Assembly (NCBI RefSeq): GCF_003149245.1
Contig: NZ_QGDL01000004.1
Span: 248,001 to 312,000, forward strand
Origin: Faecalicatena orotica
GTDB taxonomy: Bacteria > Bacillota > Clostridia > Lachnospirales > Lachnospiraceae
DNA: 64,000 bases
Direction: 5' to 3'
The first letter of the stretch is position 1. Every line of letters starts with the position of its first letter. The translations under genes and the position numbers were made by a program. Positions 34,588 through 43,461 of this stretch are shown here, in pieces. The notes under the pieces were generated by a model. That model worked only from the letters and a program-made list of their open reading frames with translations. It was not told the DNA's origin and made no database searches.

Positions 34588-34754
34588 GGCTTTAAAATTT
34601 CTTTAAGTTCTCGCATTCTCTTTTTTGTCTCAGTAATAGTATCAGCGTATACCGAGTAACTTTTATATTCATATTTAATACGCCCTTCATATCGCCCATT
34701 GGCTCTCTGTCTTAGCCCCGACGGCAACTTTTTCCCACTCTTATCAACTGCCAT
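34588..34754 (-). pseudogene. Remnant of a tyrosine integrase (N-terminal DNA-binding part)
   Basis: A minus-strand start with good RBS (AGGCGGTG) encodes MAVDKSGKKLPSGLRQRANG and goes on with RYEGRIKYEYKSYSVYADT and ETKKRMRELKEIL. This resembles the three-stranded arm-site-binding domain at the start of phage/ICE integrases. After about 55 residues the frame enters the duplicated Uma2 3' flank, and no catalytic domain (R-H-R-Y) follows. It is therefore a truncated remnant, evidence that the island arrived on, or was hit by, an integrative element. Confidence 0.6.
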
Positions 34755-35065
34755 GAAATCACCGCCTAACCTACAAGACTCTCAAAAATCAGAGCCATTG
34801 CATAATTGAAGTGTACTGGGTTATTTCTGTTTGCCCCGGGTGTTGCCGCACCCTTGGGGTTTCATAATCACTAACGCTTTTATGTAACAATGCCGTGATG
34901 CTTTCCTGCACAATCCGATTAAACTCTTTATCCAATCTATTCATTAACCCTTTTATCTATGAACTCATTATAGTACATGTACATATATTTATTTATGTGT
35001 TATACTTAATGCATATTAGAAAAGGTGTCTCCATTCAAGAGTGCCCAGTGAAAGAAGGTGCATAT
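34755..35065. other. Noncoding stretch in accessory island
   Basis: About 310 bp without a convincing gene. It contains a GC-rich hairpin at about 34837-34862 (CCCC...GGGTG/CACCC...GGGG) and an AT-rich segment with TACATGTACATATA at about 34974-34987. A TATACT at about 35000-35006 may be the -10 of the following small gene. Confidence 0.4.
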
Positions 35066-35254
35066 ATGCCACTAACTGAAAGCCAAAAACAAGCTCGTTA
35101 TAATTATGCAAAGAAAAGTTTAAAGCGAATCCCTTTGGATGTTCAAAAAGAAAAATATGAGGAAATAGCTGCTGCTGCATCCAAAACAGGTGAATCCGTC
35201 AACGGTTTCATTAAAAAGGCTATTGATGAACGAATTGAACGCAATTCCGAATAG
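35066..35254 (+). CDS. Small ribbon-helix-helix-like protein
   Basis: A 62-residue basic protein beginning MPLTESQKQARYNYAKKSLK, with RIPLDVQKEKYEEIAAAASKTGESVNGFIKKAIDERIERN. The strand RIPLDV followed by two helices with GESVNGFIKKAI is the pattern of Arc/MetJ/CopG-type DNA-binding proteins. The ATG at 35066 has AAGGTG upstream. It lies 45 bp before the intact Uma2 gene. A regulator/nuclease pair or an antitoxin-like role is possible but not shown. Confidence 0.75.
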   Translation: MPLTESQKQARYNYAKKSLKRIPLDVQKEKYEEIAAAASKTGESVNGFIKKAIDERIERNSE

Positions 35255-35299
35255 CCACCGCTACTGTGTCAATACTATTTCATGGAAGGATGTGTTAAA

Positions 35300-35845
35300 A
35301 TGCCATTACCAAACCAGAAGAACGAATACACTGCTGATTATATTTATTCTCTGCCTGATGGGGAACGTGCTGAGTTGATTGACGGGCAGATATACTATAT
35401 GGCCCCGCCAAACAGGAAACATCAAGAAATACTATTAGAACTTGCCGGTATTATCCGTGATTACATCAAATCCAAGGATGGCTTATGCAAGCTCTACATC
35501 GCCCCATTTGCCGTATTTTTGAATGAAGATGATAAAACCTATGTAGAACCAGATATCAGCCTCATTTGCTCACCTGATAAGCTAAATGACAAAGGCTGCG
35601 CAGGTGCCCCTGATTGGGTGATTGAAATAGTCTCCCCGGGAAGCAGGCGCATGGACTATTACACTAAATTATTCAAATACCGTACTGCCGGGGTACGGGA
35701 ATATTGGATAGTTGACCCTGATAAAAACCGTATTATGGTATATAACTTTGAATCAGAGGATACTATCGAATACACTTTTACTGATTCTGTAAAAGCAGGC
35801 ATCTATGAAGACCTGTCAATTGACTTCGGACAATTGAACATTTAA
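35300..35845 (+). CDS. Uma2-family restriction-endonuclease-like protein (DUF820)
   Basis: A 181-residue PD-(D/E)XK-fold protein. Key parts are RAELIDGQIYYMAPPNRKHQ, EDDKTYVEPDISLICSPDKL (the Asp of VEPDIS is the expected metal ligand) and PDWVIEIVSPGSRRMDYYTKLFKYRTAGVREYWIVDPDKN, where E-I-V-S and the K of TKLFKY fit the ExK part. Length is normal. Biological role is unknown for the family, which is often multicopy. The ATG at 35300 with GGAAGGA nine bases upstream is preferred over an upstream one at 35282. A damaged paralogue lies 1.1 kb upstream. Confidence 0.88.
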   Translation: MPLPNQKNEYTADYIYSLPDGERAELIDGQIYYMAPPNRKHQEILLELAGIIRDYIKSKDGLCKLYIAPFAVFLNEDDKTYVEPDISLICSPDKLNDKGCAGAPDWVIEIVSPGSRRMDYYTKLFKYRTAGVREYWIVDPDKNRIMVYNFESEDTIEYTFTDSVKAGIYEDLSIDFGQLNI

Positions 35846-35850
35846 TCCAC

Positions 35851-35882
35851 TGCCGCCCCTTCCATTAGGATTGAGGGCGGCA
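35851..35882 (+). terminator. Terminator of Uma2 copy 2
   Basis: TGCCGCCC / GGGCGGCA hairpin followed by TTATTTCCCC, six bases after the stop codon. Confidence 0.7.
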
Positions 35883-36036
35883 TTATTTCCCCTTTTAGGG
35901 TGTCGGAATTCTTATCAAAAAACCGTTTTAAGCCTTTACCCTTATATTTCTATCCTAAGGGTATTCAAATTGAAATTAGCCGCTTTTCGTCTGTCGTGGA
36001 GTCATGTTTTCCAATATCACAAATTGTGGATACGGC

Positions 36037-36065
36037 TTGATTTTCCCCTTCCCCCATGCTATACT
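36037..36065 (+). promoter_or_regulatory. Promoter of riboswitch-queT
   Basis: TTGATT (36037-36042), 17-bp spacer, TATACT (36060-36065). Transcription would begin near 36072, right at the 5' end of the structured leader. The 150 bp between the Uma2 terminator and this promoter show no features. Confidence 0.75.
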
Positions 36066-36067
36066 AA

Positions 36068-36170
36068 CAATCGTTCCCAAGCCCTGAAAAATAAGGTCTT
36101 ACGGGCTTACCGGCGATTCCCGCCGTAAAATGAATCGTGTGTTCGAGACCTTCCACACGTAAAACAAAAC
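36068..36170 (+). ncRNA. preQ1 riboswitch, probably type III
   Basis: A structured leader directly before queT. AAGCCC pairs with GGGCTT. CGGCG / CGCCG closes a small hairpin with loop ATTCC. GGTCT (about 36095) can pair with AGACC (about 36155) to make a long-range or pseudoknot stem. The TCGTTCCCAAGCC start, the A-rich CTGAAAAATAAGG loop and the position before a queuosine-precursor transporter fit the preQ1-III class, first described from Faecalibacterium-like Clostridia. Assignment rests on memory of the consensus and on gene context. Confidence 0.7.
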
Positions 36171-36188
36171 TAAAGGAGAATTTGAAAA

Positions 36189-36686
36189 ATGAAGAATTCA
36201 GGCAACAACAAAGTACTGTTTATGTCACAGGCGGCGATGATTGCCGCGATCTATGTAGTGATCACGGTCGTATTCGCACCATTCAGTTACGGAGAAGTGC
36301 AGGTCCGTCTTTCCGAAGCGCTGACAATCCTCCCGGTATTCACTCCGGCCGCAGTTCCGGGGCTGTTCATCGGATGTATCATCAGCAACATACTCGGCGG
36401 GTGTATCCTGCCGGATATTATTTTCGGAAGTCTGGCGACTCTGATCGGCGCCATATTCACGTGGCTGCTGCGTAAGAAGAGCAAGTTCCTCGCTCCGCTG
36501 CCGCCGGTTCTGGCCAATACGGTCATCGTACCGTTTGTCCTGCGCTATGGGTATCAGATACTGCTTCCTATCCCGCTTATGATGCTGACAGTCGGCATCG
36601 GGGAAATCATTTCCTGCGGAGTTCTCGGACTGATTGTATATGCCGCCCTGAGCAAATACAGACATGCCATTTTCAGAACTGCTTAA
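36189..36686 (+). CDS. queT: Queuosine precursor ECF transporter S component QueT
   Basis: A 165-residue membrane protein with five to six hydrophobic helices. It contains FMSQAAMIAAIYVVITVVF, the hallmark FAPFSYGEVQVRLSEALTILP and PGLFIGCIISNILGGC, all typical of the QueT family. As the substrate-binding S component it captures preQ1 or a related precursor and works with a shared ECF A/A'/T module encoded elsewhere. RBS AAAGGAGA lies about ten bases before the ATG. A preQ1-type riboswitch leader precedes it. Confidence 0.93.
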   Translation: MKNSGNNKVLFMSQAAMIAAIYVVITVVFAPFSYGEVQVRLSEALTILPVFTPAAVPGLFIGCIISNILGGCILPDIIFGSLATLIGAIFTWLLRKKSKFLAPLPPVLANTVIVPFVLRYGYQILLPIPLMMLTVGIGEIISCGVLGLIVYAALSKYRHAIFRTA

Positions 36687-36690
36687 ATGA

Positions 36691-36731
36691 TATAAAAGAG
36701 CTGTCACAAAATATTTTGCGGCGGCTCTTTT
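36691..36731 (+). terminator. Terminator of queT
   Basis: AAGAGCTGTC / GGCGGCTCTT with inner CAAAA/TTTTG forms one long stem, followed by TTTTTTA. It also stands just beyond the stop of the convergent kinase gene and may serve both strands. Confidence 0.8.
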
Positions 36732-36737
36732 TTACAT

Positions 36738-38519
36738 TCAGACTTCTTTATTAATCACGGCAGGCAGTCTCACGACGACTTTGGTCCCCTGCCTTTCCTT
36801 CGAACTAATTTCCAGATTATAAGACTCGCCATATATGTATTTAATCCGCTCACGGATATTGCGGATGCCAATATGCGCCCCTCGGATTCTGCCTTTCGGC
36901 TGGTTCAGGATTTCATCGAGCCGTTCTCTCGACATTCCCGCTCCGTTGTCCTCTATGGATAACACAATCTCCCCCTCTTCCTGATGTGCGGTGATCGTAA
37001 TGCATCCGCCTAAAATCTCCCCGTTCTCATCCTTATTTTCCAGAATTCCGTGAAACAGTGCATTTTCAACCAACGGCTGTATTACGTTCTTGGCAATCAG
37101 AATGCCTTTTACCTCTTCATCCACATCCATTTTTGTTTTGAATGTCCCTTCATACCTGTACTTTTGTATAATCAGATACTGTCTGGTCACATTCAGTTCC
37201 TGTTCTACGGTATCATAAACTTCTGATATCTCGATACGCAGCCTGTCCCGAAGGATTTCGATCATGGCCCTGTTTACGGCAATAACATCCTCATTCCGTT
37301 CCTTCTGGGCCAGATATGTGATCGTATTCATGGTATTGTAAATAAAATGAGGGTCCACCTGTGAGACAAGCAGGCTGTAGCGCATCGTCTGCTCCAGCTT
37401 TTCCTTTTCAATCAGCTCCTGAATATTGTCCTCCAGTTTACCAGCCATAATGTTAAAGGATTCACTGGCTTCCCCGATTTCATCCCTGGACTTAACAGTG
37501 ACCCGGGCACTCAGGTTTCCTTTTGCGATTTCGCCCATCTGCCGTGAGACTTCCCCGAGCGGGCCCACAAATTTCCGGACAAGCGGCACCATGACCGCAA
37601 CCACGCAGATCCCGAAAATGGCTACCAGAATCTCGTTAAGCAGAATCAGTGAACGGTTATTTGCAATAATTTCCTCCCTCGTAAGCCTGCTCAAAAGCTT
37701 CCAGCTACGGTTCTGGGAATAACGCACGACCGTGACTCCGTCCTCATCCCGATGAAAGCCTTCCATATAGCTGTCCCCTATCGTCAGATCGCTGAGAGCC
37801 GTATTCACATCAATATCGGAATCTTTTACACTCGGCGCCACCTGCACATTATCCCCGTTTAAGAGGAGAAAATCATTACAGTAATCATTGACATCCTGTG
37901 CAATGTAGATGATCTCGTCATAAGAGGCCACAATGACAGCCTGCCCTGTGATCCCATTCTTGCCGTACTGCCGGGCATACCCGTAGCCCATGTTAAAATT
38001 GCTCCCGAAAAATGCCGTTGACTCTTCCTTCACAAACGTAAAAGGCTCTACGAACATGCTGTTCTTCTCTTCCTCCCTCATCTTCGGAAGCACCTGCTGC
38101 TGGATATGTGATTTTACACTTTGGGAAATCCCGACCGTGTTAAAACTATAGTTCTTCTCCCCCCTGCTGACATTCAGATAGATTCCCAGTACCTGATTCG
38201 GCGGCAGGCTGTCCTTGCGCCCCATCCCGGACAGATAAAGGCGTATCTTCGCCGCATTTTTCTCGACCGGTTCTTCCATATAAGCCTCAAGCAATTCATT
38301 CAACCCGTCGTCTTTGCCGACAACAGTGGAAAAACGCTCCACCTCGTCAAAGCAGCGTTCCATCCGCATCATAATCTGTTCATTAAAATTCATGGCATTC
38401 TCCAGTTCCTTCTCGCCCGATGAGAGGTAAACAATATGCGGAAGCAGTACCGTCAGGGTAAAAAACATCACCAGAAACACTAATATCTGAGAGAGAAGCA
38501 GTTTATTCTTCAGTTTCAT
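36738..38519 (-). CDS. YesM-type sensor histidine kinase
   Basis: A 593-residue membrane kinase. TM1 is at about 8-30, an extracytoplasmic Cache-like region follows, TM2 is near 292-312 (LLNEILVAIFGICVVAVMVPL), then a HAMP domain. The His_kinase domain has SQVDPHFIYNTMNTITYL. HATPase_c has QPLVENALFHGI and the G boxes DNGAGMS and GAHIGIRNIRERI. It starts nine bases after the stop of the YesN-type regulator and is the last gene of the arabinoside ABC gene block. It presumably senses the extracellular sugar and activates that transporter. Confidence 0.95.
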   Translation of the reverse strand: MKLKNKLLLSQILVFLVMFFTLTVLLPHIVYLSSGEKELENAMNFNEQIMMRMERCFDEVERFSTVVGKDDGLNELLEAYMEEPVEKNAAKIRLYLSGMGRKDSLPPNQVLGIYLNVSRGEKNYSFNTVGISQSVKSHIQQQVLPKMREEEKNSMFVEPFTFVKEESTAFFGSNFNMGYGYARQYGKNGITGQAVIVASYDEIIYIAQDVNDYCNDFLLLNGDNVQVAPSVKDSDIDVNTALSDLTIGDSYMEGFHRDEDGVTVVRYSQNRSWKLLSRLTREEIIANNRSLILLNEILVAIFGICVVAVMVPLVRKFVGPLGEVSRQMGEIAKGNLSARVTVKSRDEIGEASESFNIMAGKLEDNIQELIEKEKLEQTMRYSLLVSQVDPHFIYNTMNTITYLAQKERNEDVIAVNRAMIEILRDRLRIEISEVYDTVEQELNVTRQYLIIQKYRYEGTFKTKMDVDEEVKGILIAKNVIQPLVENALFHGILENKDENGEILGGCITITAHQEEGEIVLSIEDNGAGMSRERLDEILNQPKGRIRGAHIGIRNIRERIKYIYGESYNLEISSKERQGTKVVVRLPAVINKEV

Positions 38520-38528
38520 AATATCCTG

Positions 38529-40115
38529 TTAACCTTTCCGTTTATATTCGTTCGGGGTGAGCCCGGTAAACTGTTTGAAAATCTTGCTGAAATACTGGCT
38601 TGATGTAAATCCTGTCAGTTCAGCCACCTCATAAATCATATACTCACTCTGGTCCAACAGCTTCTTCGCCTTCTGTACCCGGATGCCGTTCAGATAATCG
38701 CTGACTCCGATTCCCACTTCCTCTTTAAACTTCGTGGAAAGCCACGAATTGCTCAGGCTGACTTTCTGAGCCACCACATTTGTAGACAATTCGGGGTCTT
38801 TATAGTTTTCCTGTAGAAAATTCAGGGCCTCCTGTATCACCTCGGAATAAGAGCCCCTGCTGTCCTCTCCCGAAATCAGCTCAATCTCACTCATCTTAAA
38901 TTCCAGAAAGGACGCGACTTCTTTTGGATTTCTAAAATCATATGTTGAACTCGATTCCGTCATGCTGAACCTGCGGCCGCTTTTTTCACCGAGAAGCGAA
39001 CCCTCGAAACGGCTGACAGCATCCAGCATTCCCTTTGCATACCATAGGTACGTTACAATATCCTCCTGCTCAATGGCTATTTTTAAACGTTCTATATAAC
39101 GCCTCTGGGCATCCCTGTCCCCATTCTTGATTCCATTAAAAATCTGTTCCGCAGAAACAGAGGGTGCCTTTGCTTCCGCGTTTTCCCCTGACAGACCGCT
39201 GCTGAATTCTGCAATCTGAGGTTTTCCCGTCACATAACGCCGCCATAACTGTTTCTTATTCTTCTCATAAAATCTACCAAACTGCCGGACTGAGCATCCT
39301 TTCGCATAATAATAAACGCTGAAGCTGCAGGATGTTTTCTCCCCCAGCCCTGCAATGATGCGCCGTGAAAACTGATACATCCGGTCATTGATTTCTTTCA
39401 GCGAAATCAGGTTACCGGCAAGCTCAAAGATGCCAAGGTTTACCTTATCATCCACGGCAAAGGCTGATACCATCTGCATGTCATATCCCGGCGCATATCT
39501 GGCACACATACTGTCAAATTCATAATCATAGGCCAGATCAGAACATGCGGTGGACGGAAGATAAGACTCAATAAAATCCGGCACCAGATTCTTGGCAAGT
39601 ATCAAATAGTAATACCTTTTGTGAATCCTGATATACTCATTCTCATCCAGGATACTCTTATAATGTTCCTCGGGTTCATTCTTAAGAAACAGCGATTCAA
39701 GGATCATATTCGTTGTATACTGGTTCTTTGCACATTCTTTCTGAATCTCCTCTTTTAAGCCGAGGATCTTCTGGAGGAAGGATTCTTCATCCACGTCACT
39801 TTTTAACAGATAGTCATCGATCCCCAGCCGGATTGCCTGTTTCACATAACTGAAATTTTTATATCCCGACATAAACAGAATATGTACCCGCTTATCTATT
39901 TCCCGGATCATCGTGACCAGTTCCAGACCGCTCATCGTAGGCATCCTGACATCCGAGATCACAAGATGGGGCCTGTGTTTGCGGAACAGTTTAAGAGCCT
40001 GTTCGGCATCCGTAGTAATCCCGACGATCTCAAATCCGTAATATTCCCAGTTTATAATGTCTTCCAGATACTCCAGCGCAAGCTTTTCATCATCTACTAA
40101 CAAAACCTTTATCAT
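38529..40115 (-). CDS. YesN-type response regulator (REC-AraC)
   Basis: A 528-residue response regulator starting MIKVLLVDDEKLALEYLEDI. Phospho-acceptor Asp55 is in LVISDVRMPTMSG. The C-terminal AraC double helix-turn-helix has ELSTNVVAQKVSLSNSWLST and MIYEVAELTGFTSSQYFSKI. The ATG at 40115 with GAGGTGG upstream is preferred over the longer frame to 40166. Partner of the YesM kinase directly downstream; it likely controls the ABC/GH51 operon transcribed from 46.5 kb. Confidence 0.94.
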   Translation of the reverse strand: MIKVLLVDDEKLALEYLEDIINWEYYGFEIVGITTDAEQALKLFRKHRPHLVISDVRMPTMSGLELVTMIREIDKRVHILFMSGYKNFSYVKQAIRLGIDDYLLKSDVDEESFLQKILGLKEEIQKECAKNQYTTNMILESLFLKNEPEEHYKSILDENEYIRIHKRYYYLILAKNLVPDFIESYLPSTACSDLAYDYEFDSMCARYAPGYDMQMVSAFAVDDKVNLGIFELAGNLISLKEINDRMYQFSRRIIAGLGEKTSCSFSVYYYAKGCSVRQFGRFYEKNKKQLWRRYVTGKPQIAEFSSGLSGENAEAKAPSVSAEQIFNGIKNGDRDAQRRYIERLKIAIEQEDIVTYLWYAKGMLDAVSRFEGSLLGEKSGRRFSMTESSSTYDFRNPKEVASFLEFKMSEIELISGEDSRGSYSEVIQEALNFLQENYKDPELSTNVVAQKVSLSNSWLSTKFKEEVGIGVSDYLNGIRVQKAKKLLDQSEYMIYEVAELTGFTSSQYFSKIFKQFTGLTPNEYKRKG

Positions 40116-40137
40116 AACCCACCTCACCATTAAATTT

Positions 40138-40232
40138 CCGGCCGTTCTGGCCGGAATTTCCACCACGCCCCCATTGTATCATAAATGAATACCAGTAAAC
40201 CACAACCGCCCCGGCGCATTTGCGCCGAGGCT
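40138..40232. other. Hairpins between ABC operon and YesNM genes
   Basis: Two GC-rich hairpins lie here: CCGGCCGTTCTGGCCGG near 40139 and CCTCGGCGC / GCGCCGGGG near 40208-40231 (minus-strand reading). The second follows the permease stop by about 15 bp. Neither has a T run, so partial read-through into the regulator genes is likely. Confidence 0.45.
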
Positions 40233-40247
40233 CATAATAACTGCCTG

Positions 40248-41231
40248 CTATGCATTCAGCTTGGCATATTCTTTTTTCTCTTTCCTGCTGCTGATAAAGT
40301 CCATAACTCTCTGGTTATTATATGTAAAGATCATGATGACCAGCAGAAATATGCCGGATGCCGTGTCCTGCAGCGAGGCGGACAGCCCCAGGCTTAACAG
40401 CCCGGTCGTAAGCATGTTCAGCACAAAATTCCCGATAAAGATACCGATCAGCAGGTTGCAGTACTGCTCCAGCGCCAGCCCCACATAAATACCGAGCATA
40501 CAGTTGAATATAATATTCGTGCTGGACATATACATCGGCGTATCGATGGATCCCTGTATGGAAATTTTGAGAAGCGCCGCCACTCCGAGAAATACTGAAG
40601 AGATCACGTAGCACAGAAACGCGGTCCTCTTTGTGTTGACACCCCCGTTTTTTGCAATCTGCTGTGAACTCGCACATGCCCGTACATTGTACCCAAACTT
40701 TGTATAGTTGAATATGATGTAAAAGAGTGCAAACATTACTGCGAAAATGATCAGGCAGTACGGGAAACGTCCTAGTGTCGTCGTCTCCCCCTTGATTGCC
40801 GTCACCCATGAGATACTCGCCAGGTTGGAAAGTGTCTCATATACCATACATACCCCGAGTGCTGTTACGATTGCCGGTACACGAAGGAGCCTGTACATGA
40901 TCCCCGAGACTGTCCCCAGCACGATCCCAGTGCCGACGACAAGTACGGCAAACGTAACGAGTCCGATCCCGTGCAGATAAACCATTTTCGCCCCGAACAT
41001 TGCCGAGAGCATGACCACCGCCCCTGCACTTAAGTCCATCCTGTCGCAGAGCATATTGCAGCACATGGCAAACGAGATCAGTGTCGGTGCCAGAGACTGC
41101 TTCAGATTCATGATGAGGCTTGCCGGTTTGCCAAATTTACCGCCTGAACAAATGAAAAACAACAGATAGACAAACACCGGGAGCAGAATCACTTTCACAG
41201 CATTTTTTATTTTAATGGATTTTGTAGCCAT
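40248..41231 (-). CDS. Sugar ABC permease, RbsC-like (second permease)
   Basis: A 327-residue BPD_transp_2 permease. CDRMDLSAGAVVMLSAMFGA and VPAIVTALGVCMVYETL match the conserved RbsC/XylH segments. About ten hydrophobic helices are seen. It is the last transport gene of the operon, 35 bp after the binding protein. Together with the 42481-43446 permease it would make a heterodimer, less common than the single-permease ribose type. Confidence 0.92.
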   Translation of the reverse strand: MATKSIKIKNAVKVILLPVFVYLLFFICSGGKFGKPASLIMNLKQSLAPTLISFAMCCNMLCDRMDLSAGAVVMLSAMFGAKMVYLHGIGLVTFAVLVVGTGIVLGTVSGIMYRLLRVPAIVTALGVCMVYETLSNLASISWVTAIKGETTTLGRFPYCLIIFAVMFALFYIIFNYTKFGYNVRACASSQQIAKNGGVNTKRTAFLCYVISSVFLGVAALLKISIQGSIDTPMYMSSTNIIFNCMLGIYVGLALEQYCNLLIGIFIGNFVLNMLTTGLLSLGLSASLQDTASGIFLLVIMIFTYNNQRVMDFISSRKEKKEYAKLNA

Positions 41232-41266
41232 ATTCGTTCCCCTTTCAAGCCGGAGTCTGCCGGAAG

Positions 41267-42466
41267 CTATTCTGATTTATGCCTGTTCATCGTATCGTCA
41301 ATACTGTAGGATGCACCCATTTTCACAAGGTCCTCTGACGTTGCGTCTTTGTTATACTTCTTGATTACCTGCTTAAGTTCATCCGTTGTCCATGCATAAA
41401 CGCCGTCATTGTGCAGATAAGTCATATAGTTGGAAAATTCTTCTCCTGTCTTACAGGTAATGAAGTTCACCGGCACTTCAACCTTTTCGTCTGAAAGCGG
41501 TGTGCCTTCCAATGTGTTGTACATGAAGATAAACGGGAATACAACATCCACATACTGGCCGCCGATGGCACATGCAACCTCACCACTGTCCAGCCCTTCC
41601 TGACAGTTTTCAGAAAGGTCACAGAATGCAATCTTGATCTGTCCTTCCCTGCCTGCTGATTTGATCGGCTCGGAACAGTATTCGATACCGAGCAGTGTAA
41701 TTGCGATACCGTCTATCGTATCGTCTGCCGCGAGGAAGTCCTCAACTGCTTTTGTAAATTCAAGCCCTCTGTACTCACCGGCTTTCTGAATCTCCGGATG
41801 GTCCTCGAATGCCGCCATCATGCCTTCCCAGCGCCTGTCGTGGCATGTGATGCCCGGTTCATAGCCGATTGCTGCAATATTCTTACAGCCGGTGTCAATC
41901 AGGCTTGTAATAATATCATATCCTGCCTGGTAATCCGCCTCATAGGAACCGCCGACAAAGTATTTGCTCGCATATACCTGTTCCTTAATACTTTCATCGA
42001 TCTGTGAAAAACCAACACCGAGATAAACATCATTGTCTTCACATATTTTCAGTCCCTGCAGAACCGCCGTCCCGGAGAAATTAGTTGTAATGATTCCGTC
42101 CACTCCCTGGGCACAAAGATTTTCAATTGCAGAAAGATAAGTCTCATCCGCAAAATTCTCGATGATGTAATAACTGAATTTCACACCAAATTCTTTTCCC
42201 ATATAATCCGTGTAGGATTTTAACTTCGAACATAGAAAATCTGTTGTTGTGTGGATGACAACCCCAATCGTATAGTCTCCGTCCGGGTCGCCGCATGTCT
42301 CTCCCGCACCTGCATCATTCCCCCACACCTCATTCGTCTTTGCATCCGCTTCTTCTGTTTTTGCAGATGAATTATCTGAGTTCCCCTTGTCATTCGAACC
42401 GCTGCACCCCGCCAGCGAGAATATCATGACTGCTGCCATAATAAACGCGATCATTCTTTTTTTCAT
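41267..42466 (-). CDS. Sugar ABC binding lipoprotein
   Basis: A 399-residue lipoprotein of the Peripla_BP_4 (ribose/galactose) type. The signal peptide ends at IFSLAGC|SGSNDK, followed by a Ser/Glu/Lys linker. The core begins YTIGVVIHTTTDFLCSKLKSY and contains VDGIITTNFSGTAVL and CKNIAAIGYEPGITCHDRRWEG. The genes around it (GH51, two permeases, tandem ATPase) suggest arabinose or arabino-oligosaccharide-derived ligands. RBS AGGAGG precedes the ATG. Confidence 0.92.
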   Translation of the reverse strand: MKKRMIAFIMAAVMIFSLAGCSGSNDKGNSDNSSAKTEEADAKTNEVWGNDAGAGETCGDPDGDYTIGVVIHTTTDFLCSKLKSYTDYMGKEFGVKFSYYIIENFADETYLSAIENLCAQGVDGIITTNFSGTAVLQGLKICEDNDVYLGVGFSQIDESIKEQVYASKYFVGGSYEADYQAGYDIITSLIDTGCKNIAAIGYEPGITCHDRRWEGMMAAFEDHPEIQKAGEYRGLEFTKAVEDFLAADDTIDGIAITLLGIEYCSEPIKSAGREGQIKIAFCDLSENCQEGLDSGEVACAIGGQYVDVVFPFIFMYNTLEGTPLSDEKVEVPVNFITCKTGEEFSNYMTYLHNDGVYAWTTDELKQVIKKYNKDATSEDLVKMGASYSIDDTMNRHKSE

Positions 42467-42480
42467 AACCTGTTTCCTCC

Positions 42481-43446
42481 TTATTTTAAGATTCCATCCG
42501 TATTCTTTTCATAGGTCAAGAATACGAGTAACAGCAGAATGAGCCCCTGTATCCCTTCGATCACACGCTCATTCACCCCTAGTATTATCAATCCGTTGCG
42601 CAGTAATATGACTGAAAAACTGCCGATCAGTGCACCAATGATTTTTACCTTTGACCCGCCTGAAAGGGGAACTCCGCCAAGGACCAGCGCTGTGATTACA
42701 TTCATCTCCAGCCCCTGTCCTGTAGACGTGCTTACACTCCCGGCCCGCAGCATGAGGATGAACCCGGCGATTCCCACTGTGATGCCGCTGATTATGTAGG
42801 CTGTCATACGGGTACGGTTTACATGGATGCCTGCCTGCTGTGCCGCCAGCGGATTACCGCCTGCTGCTTTGTTTGCCTTTCCGATCCCGCTCTTTTCAAA
42901 GAGGAACCAGCAGATGACATACACCGCTATAAGCACCGCGATCTTGACCGTCCAGCTGTCATATTCATACATATACACCGGTATGCTGTATTTCTGCGCC
43001 GCACACACTGTATTCAGGATACCGCGGCACATATACATGATGCACAGAGATGTAATAAAAGGAGACACTTTTAAATATACGGATACTACTCCGTTTAGTA
43101 TAAACCAGACGAGGGCAGAAGCAATATTGGTAATAAATACCATCCAAAGCGGAGCCCCCGCATTTGCCGCCAGAATTGAGATCAGCACACTAAACCCGAT
43201 AACACCGCCGTAAGACAGGTCCATGCCGCCGTGCGAATATACAAAAACCGCTCCAAACGCCATAATCCCTACATATACGGTCTGGTTCAGAATACTCGTC
43301 AGGTTCCCCTTTGTCAGAAGCCTGCCCTCACCAAAAATCTGAAAGATCAGTATCATCAGTATCAATCCCAGAAAGGGGACCAGCTTCCTGAATACTTCCA
43401 TGAGCCTCTGTGTACTTTCAGGGGCCTTTTTTACTTTTGTTTCCAT
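42481..43446 (-). CDS. Sugar ABC permease, RbsC-like (first permease)
   Basis: A 321-residue BPD_transp_2 permease. VYSHGGMDLSYGGVIGFSVL and VSPFITSLCIMYMCRGIL are the conserved segments, and NVITALVLGGVPLSGGSKVK lies near the C-terminus. It stands between the tandem ATPase and the binding protein, with 15-bp gaps on both sides, so the operon is tight. Confidence 0.93.
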   Translation of the reverse strand: METKVKKAPESTQRLMEVFRKLVPFLGLILMILIFQIFGEGRLLTKGNLTSILNQTVYVGIMAFGAVFVYSHGGMDLSYGGVIGFSVLISILAANAGAPLWMVFITNIASALVWFILNGVVSVYLKVSPFITSLCIMYMCRGILNTVCAAQKYSIPVYMYEYDSWTVKIAVLIAVYVICWFLFEKSGIGKANKAAGGNPLAAQQAGIHVNRTRMTAYIISGITVGIAGFILMLRAGSVSTSTGQGLEMNVITALVLGGVPLSGGSKVKIIGALIGSFSVILLRNGLIILGVNERVIEGIQGLILLLLVFLTYEKNTDGILK

Positions 43447-43461
43447 GCCACTTTCCCCCTT

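Noticed and set aside
34837-34862. Possible attachment site or insertion-sequence end
   Set aside because: A GC-rich hairpin is visible, but no matching second copy or flanking direct repeat was found in the window.
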